Shown in pieces: positions 6,129 through 13,371 of a DNA stretch of 13,932 nucleotides (its first letter is position 1; each line of letters begins with the position of its first letter). The notes under the pieces were generated by a model that saw nothing but the letters and a program-made list of their open reading frames with translations, had not been told where the DNA came from and ran no database searches. Source of the stretch: Loktanella sp. UBA3435 (lineage in GTDB: Bacteria > Pseudomonadota > Alphaproteobacteria > Rhodobacterales > Rhodobacteraceae). The stretch lies in contig DFSO01000045.1 in assembly GCA_002378665.1 (NCBI GenBank), forward strand, positions 43,810-57,741, in the 5' to 3' direction. The position numbers and the translations under genes were made by a program.

Positions 6129-7962
6129 GACAGCAACGGACGCAATGGCGCCAGTGATGGCTTTTGCGCTTGTGGGGGCTTTGGGTGTCGGGTCGCAATG
6201 GCTTGCATGGCGCTTACGGATGCCTGCGATTGTGCTGATGTTGCTTGCAGGTATCCTTATTGGTCCTGTGCTGGGCGTCTTTGATCCTGTGCGCGATATC
6301 GGACCACTGATGGGGCCGATTATCTCGATTGCAGTTGCGATTATTCTGTTTGAGGGCGGGCTGACGCTCAACTTTCATTCGCTGCAAGATGCGGTGAAAG
6401 GTGTGAAACGGCTGGTATTTGTCGGTGCACCTTTGGGCTGGTTCATGTCGACAATGGCGTTGCGCTACGGGGCGGGGTTGTCTTGGGAAAGTGCCACCGT
6501 CTTTGGCGGCATCATGATCGTGACAGGTCCGACTGTAATTGCGCCGCTGCTCCGCACAGCGCGTTTGTCGCGCAGACCCGCCGCTTTGCTGCAGTGGGAA
6601 GCGATTGTAAACGATCCTATCGGGGCATTGGCCGCCGTGTTCGCGTTCGAAGTTGTGCTGGTGTTGAACACTGCAACAACGACGGGCGAGGCCGTATGGG
6701 ACTTGGTGGTCGGCATTGGCTTTGCCACAGCACTTGGTTTGGCAGCGGGTTACGGCCTTGCGAAATCGTTCAAGCGCGGCTGGGTCCCTGAGTTCATGAA
6801 GGTGCCTGTGCTGTTTTCGCTTTTGCTGTTTATCTTTGGGGTATCCGACCATGTGTTGCATGAAAGTGGCCTGCTTGCGGTAACCATCATGGGGATCGTG
6901 ATCGCCAACGCGAACTTGCCAAGCTACGAAGAATTGCGCCGCTTTAAGGAGCACGCGACGGTTCTTTTGGTCTCGGGCGTGTTCATTTTGCTGGCGGCAG
7001 GGCTTGATGTTGCAGCATTGGCCAAGCTTGATTTGCGAGCCGTCCTCTTTGTCGGCGCGGTCATTTTGGTGGCGCGTCCGATCACGGTACTTGTCTCACT
7101 TTTGGGGTCGGGCATCCCAATGAAAGAGCAGATATTGATCGCCTTCACTGGCCCGCGCGGTGTTGTGTTGGTCGCCGTAGCAGGATTGTTCGGCGAGCGT
7201 TTACTGGCCTTGGGGTTCCCCGATGCGGCCTTAATCGGACCGTTGGCCTTTGTGCTTGTGGCCGTCACCGTGGTTTTGCACGGCTTCACACTGGCACCAT
7301 TTGCCAGGTTCTTGGGGCTGACCGGCGCGGATATTCCGGGGGTTATCGTGATCGGGGGCTCGCCTTGGACAACGGCCTTGGCCGAGGCAATCAAGAAGGC
7401 CGACGTACCTGTGTTGATGGCAGATCCGAACTTTGGCAACTTGCGCGCTGCGCGGACGGCTGGGATCGAGACATTCTCTGGCGACATTCTGTCCGAGGCG
7501 GCAGAGCAGCGGCTTGAATTGGTCAGCTTCGCGACCTTGATAGCCGCGACCAGCAATGACGCCTATAACACGCTTGTGGCGACCGACCTCGCGCCCGAAT
7601 TTGGCCGTGATAACGTGTTCCAAGTCATGCGCGAAAAGAGCGAGAGCGCACGGCATCAACTGCCACGCACCCTTGGTGGCCGCAAGTTTGGCCCAGAGGA
7701 AACCCATGCGGGCATGAACAAGCTGGTGCGCGATGGTTGGACGTTCCGCGTGACGCGCCTGACCGAAGAGTTTACCTTTGAGACTTGGCGCTCTGAGCGT
7801 GAAGACAGTATGCTCGTTGCGCGGATTTCGCCCAAAGGCGTGATTTCGTTTATCCGCAAGGATGAAGAGGTGAAGGGCGCTGTTGACGTGCGGATCATCG
7901 CAATGCGCCCGCCGCAAAGCGACCCAGAGGTGGCCAACATTCAACCGCCAGCCGACGCCTGA
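6118..7962 (+). CDS. CPA1-type cation:proton antiporter with TrkA-N/RCK-like domain
   Basis: 614-residue inner-membrane exchanger, probably Na+ or K+ for H+, for pH and salt balance. Residues about 12-400 form the hydrophobic Na_H_exchanger domain with roughly a dozen helices. Key features are TGPTVIAPLL (136-145), the Asn165-Asp166 pair in EAIVNDP (the ND motif of electroneutral CPA1 exchangers) and Arg320 in a late helix. Residues about 408-510 form a cytoplasmic Rossmann TrkA-N-like domain, starting VIVIGGSPWT, with an acidic residue (Asp436) ending beta-2. A further roughly 100-residue soluble tail (511-614) is unassigned. ATG 6118 has AGGAG six bases upstream and overlaps dgt by 11 nt. 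It resembles NhaP/YjcE-type proteins; the transported ion cannot be read from sequence. Confidence 0.9.
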   Translation: MAVETATDAMAPVMAFALVGALGVGSQWLAWRLRMPAIVLMLLAGILIGPVLGVFDPVRDIGPLMGPIISIAVAIILFEGGLTLNFHSLQDAVKGVKRLVFVGAPLGWFMSTMALRYGAGLSWESATVFGGIMIVTGPTVIAPLLRTARLSRRPAALLQWEAIVNDPIGALAAVFAFEVVLVLNTATTTGEAVWDLVVGIGFATALGLAAGYGLAKSFKRGWVPEFMKVPVLFSLLLFIFGVSDHVLHESGLLAVTIMGIVIANANLPSYEELRRFKEHATVLLVSGVFILLAAGLDVAALAKLDLRAVLFVGAVILVARPITVLVSLLGSGIPMKEQILIAFTGPRGVVLVAVAGLFGERLLALGFPDAALIGPLAFVLVAVTVVLHGFTLAPFARFLGLTGADIPGVIVIGGSPWTTALAEAIKKADVPVLMADPNFGNLRAARTAGIETFSGDILSEAAEQRLELVSFATLIAATSNDAYNTLVATDLAPEFGRDNVFQVMREKSESARHQLPRTLGGRKFGPEETHAGMNKLVRDGWTFRVTRLTEEFTFETWRSEREDSMLVARISPKGVISFIRKDEEVKGAVDVRIIAMRPPQSDPEVANIQPPADA

Positions 7963-7964
7963 CA

Positions 7965-7992
7965 TTGACCGCGCGGATAGCCGTGCTAAACG
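7965..7992 (+). promoter_or_regulatory. Candidate sigma70 promoter of argS
   Basis: TTGACC (7965-7970), a 16-bp spacer and TAAACG (7987-7992) lie in the 72-bp gap between the antiporter and argS, leaving a leader of roughly 36 bases. The -35 is strong (5 of 6) and the -10 weak (3 of 6). Confidence 0.4.
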
Positions 7993-8034
7993 ACATGAAA
8001 CCAAATTGAAAACGCCGACCGAAGGACGCCTGAA

Positions 8035-9777
8035 ATGAACCTATTTGCTGATATTCGTGGTCTTGTGATCACCTGCCTTGATGCGATGGTTGCTGAAGGA
8101 GCGCTGCCTGCGGGTCTTGAGATGGGCGCAGTGTCCGTCGAGCCACCGCGCGATGCAGCGCACGGCGATATGGCGACGAATGCGGCGATGGTCTTGGCCA
8201 AGCCTGCGGGCATGAACCCGCGCCAGATTGCTGATGGGTTGGCCGCGAAATTGCTTGCCGATCCAAGGATCGCTTTGGCAGAGGTCGCAGGCCCTGGTTT
8301 CTTGAACCTGCGTCTTGATGCAGCACTCTGGCAGGGAGTTGTGAAAGCAGCATTGACGGACCCTACCTATGGCCGCTCGACCCTTGGTCAAAAGCAAAAA
8401 ATGCTGGTTGAATATGTGTCCGCCAACCCGACCGGGCCGCTGCATGTGGGCCACACGCGGGGGGCTGTGTTTGGCGATGCCTTGGCGAGCCTGCTGGATT
8501 ACGCGGGCTATGATGTGACCCGCGAATATTACATCAACGACGGTGGCGCACAGGTGGACGTGCTCGCGCGCTCGGTCTATTTGCGCTACCAGGAGGCGCA
8601 TGATCTCAGCGTTGATTGGCCTGAGGGCAGCTATCCGGGTGATTACCTCATTGAGGTCGGTGAAGAGCTAAAGGCCGCGATTGGCGACAAGTATCTGGAG
8701 TCCCCAGAGGACGATTGGCTGGAAGAAATCCGCCTTTTTGCGACGGAACGGATGATGGATATGATCCGTGCCGACCTCGCGCAATTGGGTGTGGTCATGG
8801 ACAGCTTTTATTCCGAAAAATCCTTATATGGCACAGGCTTGATCGAAAAAGCGATTGCCGAACTCGACGCCAAAGGCCTGATTTATCGCGGCACGCTTGA
8901 ACCACCAAAGGGCAAGCTGCCTGACGATTGGGAACCACGCGAGCAGACATTGTTTAAGTCGACAGATCACGGCGACGACGTCGACCGGCCTGTGCAGAAA
9001 TCTGATGGCGCTTGGACCTATTTCGCGCCCGACATCGCCTACCACTACGATAAGGTGCAGCGAGGTTTTGACCAGTTAATCGATGTCTTTGGTGCCGATC
9101 ATGGCGGTTACGTAAAGCGGATGAAAGCAGCGGTGTCTGCGCTGTCCGATGGACGTGTGCCGCTTGATATCAAGTTGACGCAACTGGTGAAGCTCTACAA
9201 GAACGGTGAGCCTTTCAAGATGTCCAAACGGGCAGGGACGTTCGTAACCCTGCGCGATGTTGTGGATGCCGTAGGCAAAGATGTGACCCGCTTCCACATG
9301 CTGACCCGCAAGAACGACGCCCCGCTTGATTTCGACTTTGACAAGGTGACCGAGCAATCCAAAGATAACCCTGTGTTCTATGTCCAATACGCTCATGCGC
9401 GGGTGAAATCCGTGATGCGCAAGGCCGTTGAGGCGGGTGTTGATGTGTCCGACGCAGCGCTTGCAGGTGCGGATCTTTCCAAATTGTCCCACGAAGCCGA
9501 GATTGGTGTCGCCAAGAAGCTGGCCGAGTGGCCGCGCTTGGTTGAGATCGCGGCAAACGGTCACGAGCCTCACAAGATCGCGTTCTATCTTTATGATTTG
9601 GCGTCTGATCTGCATGGCTTGTGGAACCGTGGCAACGACGACGTCAGCCTGCGGTTTTTGCAGGACGGTGATAATGACACAACACAATCAAAAATCGCCC
9701 TCATTCGCGCCGTTTCGGTTGTTATTGCGTCCGGTCTTGGTATTCTCGGTGTAACCCCAGCGGAAGAGATGCGCTAA
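8035..9777 (+). CDS. argS: Arginyl-tRNA synthetase
   Basis: 580-residue class I aminoacyl-tRNA synthetase that charges tRNA-Arg with arginine in the cytoplasm. The N-terminal Arg_N domain covers about residues 1-95. The HIGH motif is HVGH (137-140) within NPTGPLHVGHTRG, and the KMSKS loop is KMSKR (395-399) in PFKMSKRAGT. A C-terminal DALR anticodon-binding domain occupies about 455-580 and ends in the usual MR-type terminus. Length is normal and all expected blocks, such as EYYINDGG, are present. ATG 8035 is preceded by GAAGGA eight bases upstream. It lies 72 bp after the antiporter with its own candidate promoter, and 70 bp before the SPOR gene. Confidence 0.97.
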   Translation: MNLFADIRGLVITCLDAMVAEGALPAGLEMGAVSVEPPRDAAHGDMATNAAMVLAKPAGMNPRQIADGLAAKLLADPRIALAEVAGPGFLNLRLDAALWQGVVKAALTDPTYGRSTLGQKQKMLVEYVSANPTGPLHVGHTRGAVFGDALASLLDYAGYDVTREYYINDGGAQVDVLARSVYLRYQEAHDLSVDWPEGSYPGDYLIEVGEELKAAIGDKYLESPEDDWLEEIRLFATERMMDMIRADLAQLGVVMDSFYSEKSLYGTGLIEKAIAELDAKGLIYRGTLEPPKGKLPDDWEPREQTLFKSTDHGDDVDRPVQKSDGAWTYFAPDIAYHYDKVQRGFDQLIDVFGADHGGYVKRMKAAVSALSDGRVPLDIKLTQLVKLYKNGEPFKMSKRAGTFVTLRDVVDAVGKDVTRFHMLTRKNDAPLDFDFDKVTEQSKDNPVFYVQYAHARVKSVMRKAVEAGVDVSDAALAGADLSKLSHEAEIGVAKKLAEWPRLVEIAANGHEPHKIAFYLYDLASDLHGLWNRGNDDVSLRFLQDGDNDTTQSKIALIRAVSVVIASGLGILGVTPAEEMR

Positions 9778-9822
9778 AAGCGTGCCACTGTTTGGGTGTA
9801 ATCGAGGCAATCACCCGCGTTA

Positions 9823-9840
9823 GCAGTGACCGGGCAGTGA
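9823..9840 (+). repeat. Short direct repeat GCAGTGA upstream of the SPOR gene
   Basis: GCAGTGA occurs at 9823-9829 and again at 9834-9840, an 11-bp period, just before the ATG at 9848. The second copy runs into the GAGG ribosome binding site (9839-9842). It may be chance. The rest of this 70-bp gap shows no clear promoter or terminator. Confidence 0.3.
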
Positions 9841-9847
9841 GGCGAAC

Positions 9848-10846
9848 ATGGCAGTTTATGATCAGGGGCAAGCCCCTTTGAGCGGTGCAGCGCGCGCCGG
9901 TGTCCTTGTGAATTACGCAGGTGCGGCGATATCTTGTGCGTTGATCATCGGGGTCGGTGTCTGGGGTTATAAGCTTGTGATGCGTGATGTGACGGGTATT
10001 CCTGTCGTGCGTGCCATGACTGGCGACATGCGGTCATTGCCCGAAAATCCCGGTGGTGAAGTGACCTTGCATACAGGTCTTTCCGTCAACGAGGTTGCTG
10101 CCGTTGGAGAGGCTGAACCACCTGAAGATACAGTGGCCTTAGCGCCTGTCACACGGGGGCTTTCGGAAGAAGATCTGGAAGCGCAGCCGATGGCCGAGGC
10201 CGATGAAGTCTTCGCAAGTGTCGATCCGCTTGGGACTGTTGTTGCAACCGCAGAGGTGACGCCAACGACTTTGAACGCCGATCAGCTTGTCGATGCGCCA
10301 CTTTCCACAGATGATATTCTCGCTTTGGCCGATCAGATTGCTGACGGTGCGCAGCCTTTGACCGACCTTGCTGATGGCGAAGACGTTGCCCCGACGCTGA
10401 GCGTTGCAGGAGAGGCCGTGTTGGAATCAAGCGGTTCAGCGTCAGCCGTATCCGTATCGTTGCGCCCGATGGCCCGTGCGAGCACCCAAGCCGTAGCGGC
10501 TGATGCAAGCGGCGTTAACGACGCACTTGCCGCAGCACTTAGCCCTGCTCCTGCGGAGGAAGTGGCCAATCTTGTGACTGAGACGAACTTTGCGGCTGGT
10601 ACGAACCTCGTACAGCTTGGTGCGTTTCCGGCCTCTGATGTGGCTGCAACCGAGTGGACCCGTCTGACAGGGCGCTTTGGCGAGATCATGGACGGCAAAA
10701 GCCGCGTGATCCAAGAGGCCACATCGGGTGGCAAAACATTCTACCGTTTGCGCGCCGAAGGTTTCGCCGAGGTCAATGACGCCCGCCGTTTCTGCGCTGC
10801 GATGATCGCCGAAAACATTGATTGTATCCCTGTTGTGGTGCGCTAA
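9848..10846 (+). CDS. SPOR-domain membrane-anchored envelope protein
   Basis: 332-residue bitopic inner-membrane protein, topologically like FtsN/DedD: a short cytoplasmic N-terminus, one transmembrane segment (about 18-42), a long acidic Ala/Glu/Asp-rich low-complexity stretch (about 60-245) and a C-terminal SPOR domain (about 250-332). SPOR domains bind denuded glycan strands of septal peptidoglycan. The domain shows the typical opening LVQLGAF and a later FYRLRAEGF segment. ATG 9848 has GAGG five bases upstream. Its TAA abuts the nagZ ATG directly, so the two are probably translated together, linking septal wall binding to wall recycling. Whether it acts in division is inferred from the domain; it is too divergent in the linker to name. 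Confidence 0.88.
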   Translation: MAVYDQGQAPLSGAARAGVLVNYAGAAISCALIIGVGVWGYKLVMRDVTGIPVVRAMTGDMRSLPENPGGEVTLHTGLSVNEVAAVGEAEPPEDTVALAPVTRGLSEEDLEAQPMAEADEVFASVDPLGTVVATAEVTPTTLNADQLVDAPLSTDDILALADQIADGAQPLTDLADGEDVAPTLSVAGEAVLESSGSASAVSVSLRPMARASTQAVAADASGVNDALAAALSPAPAEEVANLVTETNFAAGTNLVQLGAFPASDVAATEWTRLTGRFGEIMDGKSRVIQEATSGGKTFYRLRAEGFAEVNDARRFCAAMIAENIDCIPVVVR

Positions 10847-11827
10847 ATGGCGTTGAATGCCTCAATATTGGGGTGTGAAGGTCTATCCGTAACTGATTGG
10901 GAAAAGGCGTTTTTTCGCGATTCCGACCCGTTCGGATTTATACTTTTTGCGCGCAATATCGACACACCAGACCAGTTGCGCCAACTGACGGCTGACCTGC
11001 GCGAGGCCGTGGGGCGCGATGCCCCGATTTTGATTGATCAAGAGGGTGGCCGCGTGCAGCGTATGCGTGCACCGCATTGGCATGAATGGTTGCCTCCACT
11101 TGATCAGATGGAACAAGCCAGCGATCCGATCCGCGCCATGTGGCTGCGCAATCGGATCATTGCAGATGAATTGCGTGCCGTGGGTATTGATGCGAACTGT
11201 GCGCCTTGCGCTGATATCGTTGGCCCTGACACGCACCCGTTTTTGCGTAATCGCTGCTACGGTATCGATCTTGAAACCGTCATTGCTGCGTCGGTTGCGG
11301 CGGCTGACGGGCTTTTGGATGGCGGTGTGTTGCCGGTGCTCAAGCACATCCCCGGTCATGGGCGGGCGACTGTTGATAGTCATAAAGGGCTGCCTCACGT
11401 GACCGCGACGCATGATGTCCTGACGGGCAGCGACTTTAGCGCCTTTGCCGCGTTGCAAGATTTGCCGATGGGCATGACTGCGCATATTGTTTTTGACGAA
11501 ATTGACCCCGCCAACCCCGCCACGATGTCAAAAGACATGAACGCGATCATTCGCGATCAAATCGGTTTCAAAGGCCTGTTGATGACGGATGATATCTCGA
11601 TGGGCGCGTTGTCAGGGAGCGTCGGTGACCGCACCAAGGCCGCAATCGCAGCAGGCTGCGATGTTGTGCTGCACTGCAATGGTAATCAAGATGAGATGGT
11701 GTCGGTTGTTGCACTGGCAGGTACGCTCGCGGAAGACCGCGCAGAAGCGGCGCTTTCACCGCGCAAAACCCCAACATCCGTTGACATTGCGGCCCTCAAC
11801 GAAGAACTTAACACCCTATTAGGGTGA
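10847..11827 (+). CDS. nagZ: Beta-N-acetylhexosaminidase NagZ
   Basis: 326-residue glycoside hydrolase family 3 enzyme that removes N-acetylglucosamine from anhydromuropeptides during peptidoglycan recycling. There is no signal peptide, as expected for cytoplasmic NagZ. Key motifs: substrate-binding KHIPGHG (166-172), the flexible-loop Asp177/His179 dyad (DSHKGLPHV) that acts as general acid/base, and TDDISMG (247-253) with the catalytic nucleophile, probably Asp248. The ATG follows the SPOR stop with no gap and little Shine-Dalgarno of its own, so it is likely translationally coupled. Its stop lies in a palindrome just before scpA. Products of this enzyme feed the signal for AmpC induction in other bacteria; no ampR or ampC is seen here. 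Confidence 0.93.
   Translation: MALNASILGCEGLSVTDWEKAFFRDSDPFGFILFARNIDTPDQLRQLTADLREAVGRDAPILIDQEGGRVQRMRAPHWHEWLPPLDQMEQASDPIRAMWLRNRIIADELRAVGIDANCAPCADIVGPDTHPFLRNRCYGIDLETVIAASVAAADGLLDGGVLPVLKHIPGHGRATVDSHKGLPHVTATHDVLTGSDFSAFAALQDLPMGMTAHIVFDEIDPANPATMSKDMNAIIRDQIGFKGLLMTDDISMGALSGSVGDRTKAAIAAGCDVVLHCNGNQDEMVSVVALAGTLAEDRAEAALSPRKTPTSVDIAALNEELNTLLG
11812..11826. promoter_or_regulatory. 15-bp palindrome at the nagZ stop / scpA ribosome binding site
   Basis: CACCCTA-T-TAGGGTG is perfectly symmetric. As RNA it would form a CACCC/GGGTG stem with a 5-nt loop. The nagZ TGA (11825-11827) is in its 3' arm and the scpA GAGGG ribosome site (11826-11830) begins at its last base. It could couple scpA initiation to the end of nagZ translation. 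Confidence 0.45.
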
Positions 11828-11834
11828 GGGCCAT

Positions 11835-12629
11835 TTGACTGAGCAAGACTTTCAAGAAGACACGCAGAGTGTCAGTGAACGGGTCGCCTCGGAGGCCCTG
11901 ATCGTTGACGTCGGTGCCTTTGAAGGGCCGCTTGACTTGCTGCTGACATTGTCGCGGACGCAAAAGGTGGATTTGCGCCAGATTTCTATTCTCGCTTTGG
12001 CGCAGCAATATCTGGCCTTCGTCGAGCAGGCAAAAAAGTTGCGCCTCGAATTGGCGGCCGACTATTTAGTCATGGCCGCTTGGCTCGCCTTCCTGAAATC
12101 CCGCCTTCTTCTCCCGCCCGATCCGACCGACGAGGGTCCGTCAGGCGAGGAACTTGCCGCACACCTCGCGTTTCAACTGGAACGTTTAGAGGCGATGCGT
12201 AATGCCGCAGCGCGGCTCATGGCGCGTGACCAATTGGGGCGCGATTTCTTTGCGCGTGGCATCACCGAAGACGTGCAGCGGGTACGCCGCGTGACTTATA
12301 CTGCGACACTGCTTGACCTGATGCAGGGCTACGCTCGTATCCGCACCAAGGACGATTTCCGCCCCTTTGTGATGGACCGCGATTCGGTCATGACGATGGA
12401 GCAATCACTGGCGCGGATGCGCACGTTGATTGGCTTTGCAGGCGACTGGACAGACATTGCCAACTACTTGCCCGAGGGCTGGGAGATCGAACCCGTGAAG
12501 CGGCGTTCGGCGACGGCTGCGACCTTTGCTGCCGCGTTAGAGCTTGCCAAAGAAGGCAAAATCGAAATTCGACAGGGCGAGACGTTTTCACCCATTCAAA
12601 TCCGCAAAAGGGAGCCGCGCGATGGCTAA
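11835..12629 (+). CDS. scpA: Segregation and condensation protein A
   Basis: 264-residue kleisin subunit of the SMC-ScpAB condensin, which bridges SMC heads and helps organise and segregate the chromosome. The N-terminal hallmark FEGPLDLLLTLSR is at about 29-41, followed by the helical stretch containing DYLVMAAWLAFLKSRLLLP. The C-terminal winged-helix part lies at about 205-264. The start is a TTG at 11835 with GAGGG four bases upstream; a stop at 11820 blocks any earlier start, and the next ATG would delete the kleisin motif. It overlaps scpB by 8 nt. smc is not in the window, as is usual when scpAB sit apart from it. Confidence 0.93.
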   Translation: MTEQDFQEDTQSVSERVASEALIVDVGAFEGPLDLLLTLSRTQKVDLRQISILALAQQYLAFVEQAKKLRLELAADYLVMAAWLAFLKSRLLLPPDPTDEGPSGEELAAHLAFQLERLEAMRNAAARLMARDQLGRDFFARGITEDVQRVRRVTYTATLLDLMQGYARIRTKDDFRPFVMDRDSVMTMEQSLARMRTLIGFAGDWTDIANYLPEGWEIEPVKRRSATAATFAAALELAKEGKIEIRQGETFSPIQIRKREPRDG

Positions 12630-13278
12630 ACCTGACAACGACAGCCTGTTTGAGGCGCCGCCAATGGGTGAGCAAGAGCGCATGGTTGAAGCGATCCTTT
12701 TTGCCACGGCTGACCCAGTGACGGTGCAGGAATTGATCGGGCGGATGCCTCATGGCTGCGATCCTGCTGAAGCAATCGTTTACCTTCGTAAACGCTATGA
12801 AGGGCGCGGCGTGCATCTGATCAAGATCGGTGACGCTTGGGCATTTCGGACGGCGGCGGACCTTGGTTTCCTGATGCAGAAAGAAACAGTTGAGACGCGC
12901 AAACTATCGCGTGCTGCCATCGAAACTTTGGCAATTGTGGCTTATCATCAACCAGTTACCCGCGCCGAGATCGAAGAAATCCGAGGGGTTTCGGTCAGTC
13001 GCGGCACGGTCGATCAGTTGATCGAGATGGAATGGGTGCGCATTGGACGTCGCCGCATGACGCCCGGTCGGCCTGTGACATTCGTGGTGACGCAAGAATT
13101 CCTTGACCACTTCGGCCTAGAGAACGCCCGTGATCTGCCCGGACTGAAAGAGCTTCGGGCTGCGGGTCTGTTGGAGAACCGTCCACCACCCGGTCTATCG
13201 CAACTTGGCCAGACATCGGATGGGGAGGACGAAGACGAAGATGATGACAATCAGGTCGAAATGTTCGAAGATGATTAG
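12622..13278 (+). CDS. scpB: Segregation and condensation protein B
   Basis: 218-residue partner of ScpA that dimerises through tandem winged-helix domains and binds the ScpA middle region in the SMC complex. Domain 1 spans about residues 17-90 and domain 2 about 95-170. The family block IEEIRGVSVSRGTVDQL lies near 117-133, followed by RRMTPGRPVTF. The tail is strongly acidic (a run of Glu/Asp in about residues 202-218). ATG 12622 has AAGGGAG seven bases upstream and lies 8 nt inside scpA. An in-frame start further upstream (12544) would overlap scpA far more and is not favoured. In many Rhodobacterales I would expect tatABC next; here another gene follows. Confidence 0.94.
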   Translation: MAKPDNDSLFEAPPMGEQERMVEAILFATADPVTVQELIGRMPHGCDPAEAIVYLRKRYEGRGVHLIKIGDAWAFRTAADLGFLMQKETVETRKLSRAAIETLAIVAYHQPVTRAEIEEIRGVSVSRGTVDQLIEMEWVRIGRRRMTPGRPVTFVVTQEFLDHFGLENARDLPGLKELRAAGLLENRPPPGLSQLGQTSDGEDEDEDDDNQVEMFEDD

Positions 13279-13283
13279 AAACT

Positions 13284-13313
13284 AGATAAAATTTTATCTT
13301 TCGCGGCTAAAAT
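13284..13313. promoter_or_regulatory. AT-rich perfect palindrome with adjacent -10-like element
   Basis: A 16-bp perfect palindrome, AGATAAAATTTTATCT, lies at 13284-13299, 6 bases after the scpB stop. A TAAAAT (13308-13313, 5 of 6 to the -10 consensus) follows at a distance that would put the -35 inside the palindrome, although no good -35 is visible. This suggests an operator-controlled promoter for the membrane-protein gene. It has no GC stem, so a classical terminator is unlikely. Confidence 0.35.
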
Positions 13314-13371
13314 TAACACTCTTTTTGCCAACACGGCCTTATCCAAAAGAGGTGTTGATGAGTTTTTGTTC

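Noticed and set aside
7231..8004. 257-codon leftward ORF opposite the antiporter end
   Set aside because: It is antisense to a gene with clear domains; its composition (His/Arg/Gln-rich) is typical of shadow frames.
9791..9813. GGGTG/CACCC inverted repeat after argS as a terminator
   Set aside because: Only 5 bp of stem with a 13-nt loop and no T-tract.
13284..13299. AT palindrome as the scpB terminator
   Set aside because: It has no GC pairs and no T-tract directly after the stem; an RNA hairpin this weak would not act as a normal intrinsic terminator.
13276..13371. ScpB read-through: the frame after the TAG stays open into the membrane protein
   Set aside because: The frame match has a one-in-three chance, ScpB already ends in its typical acidic tail, and the gap is AT-rich with promoter-like elements.
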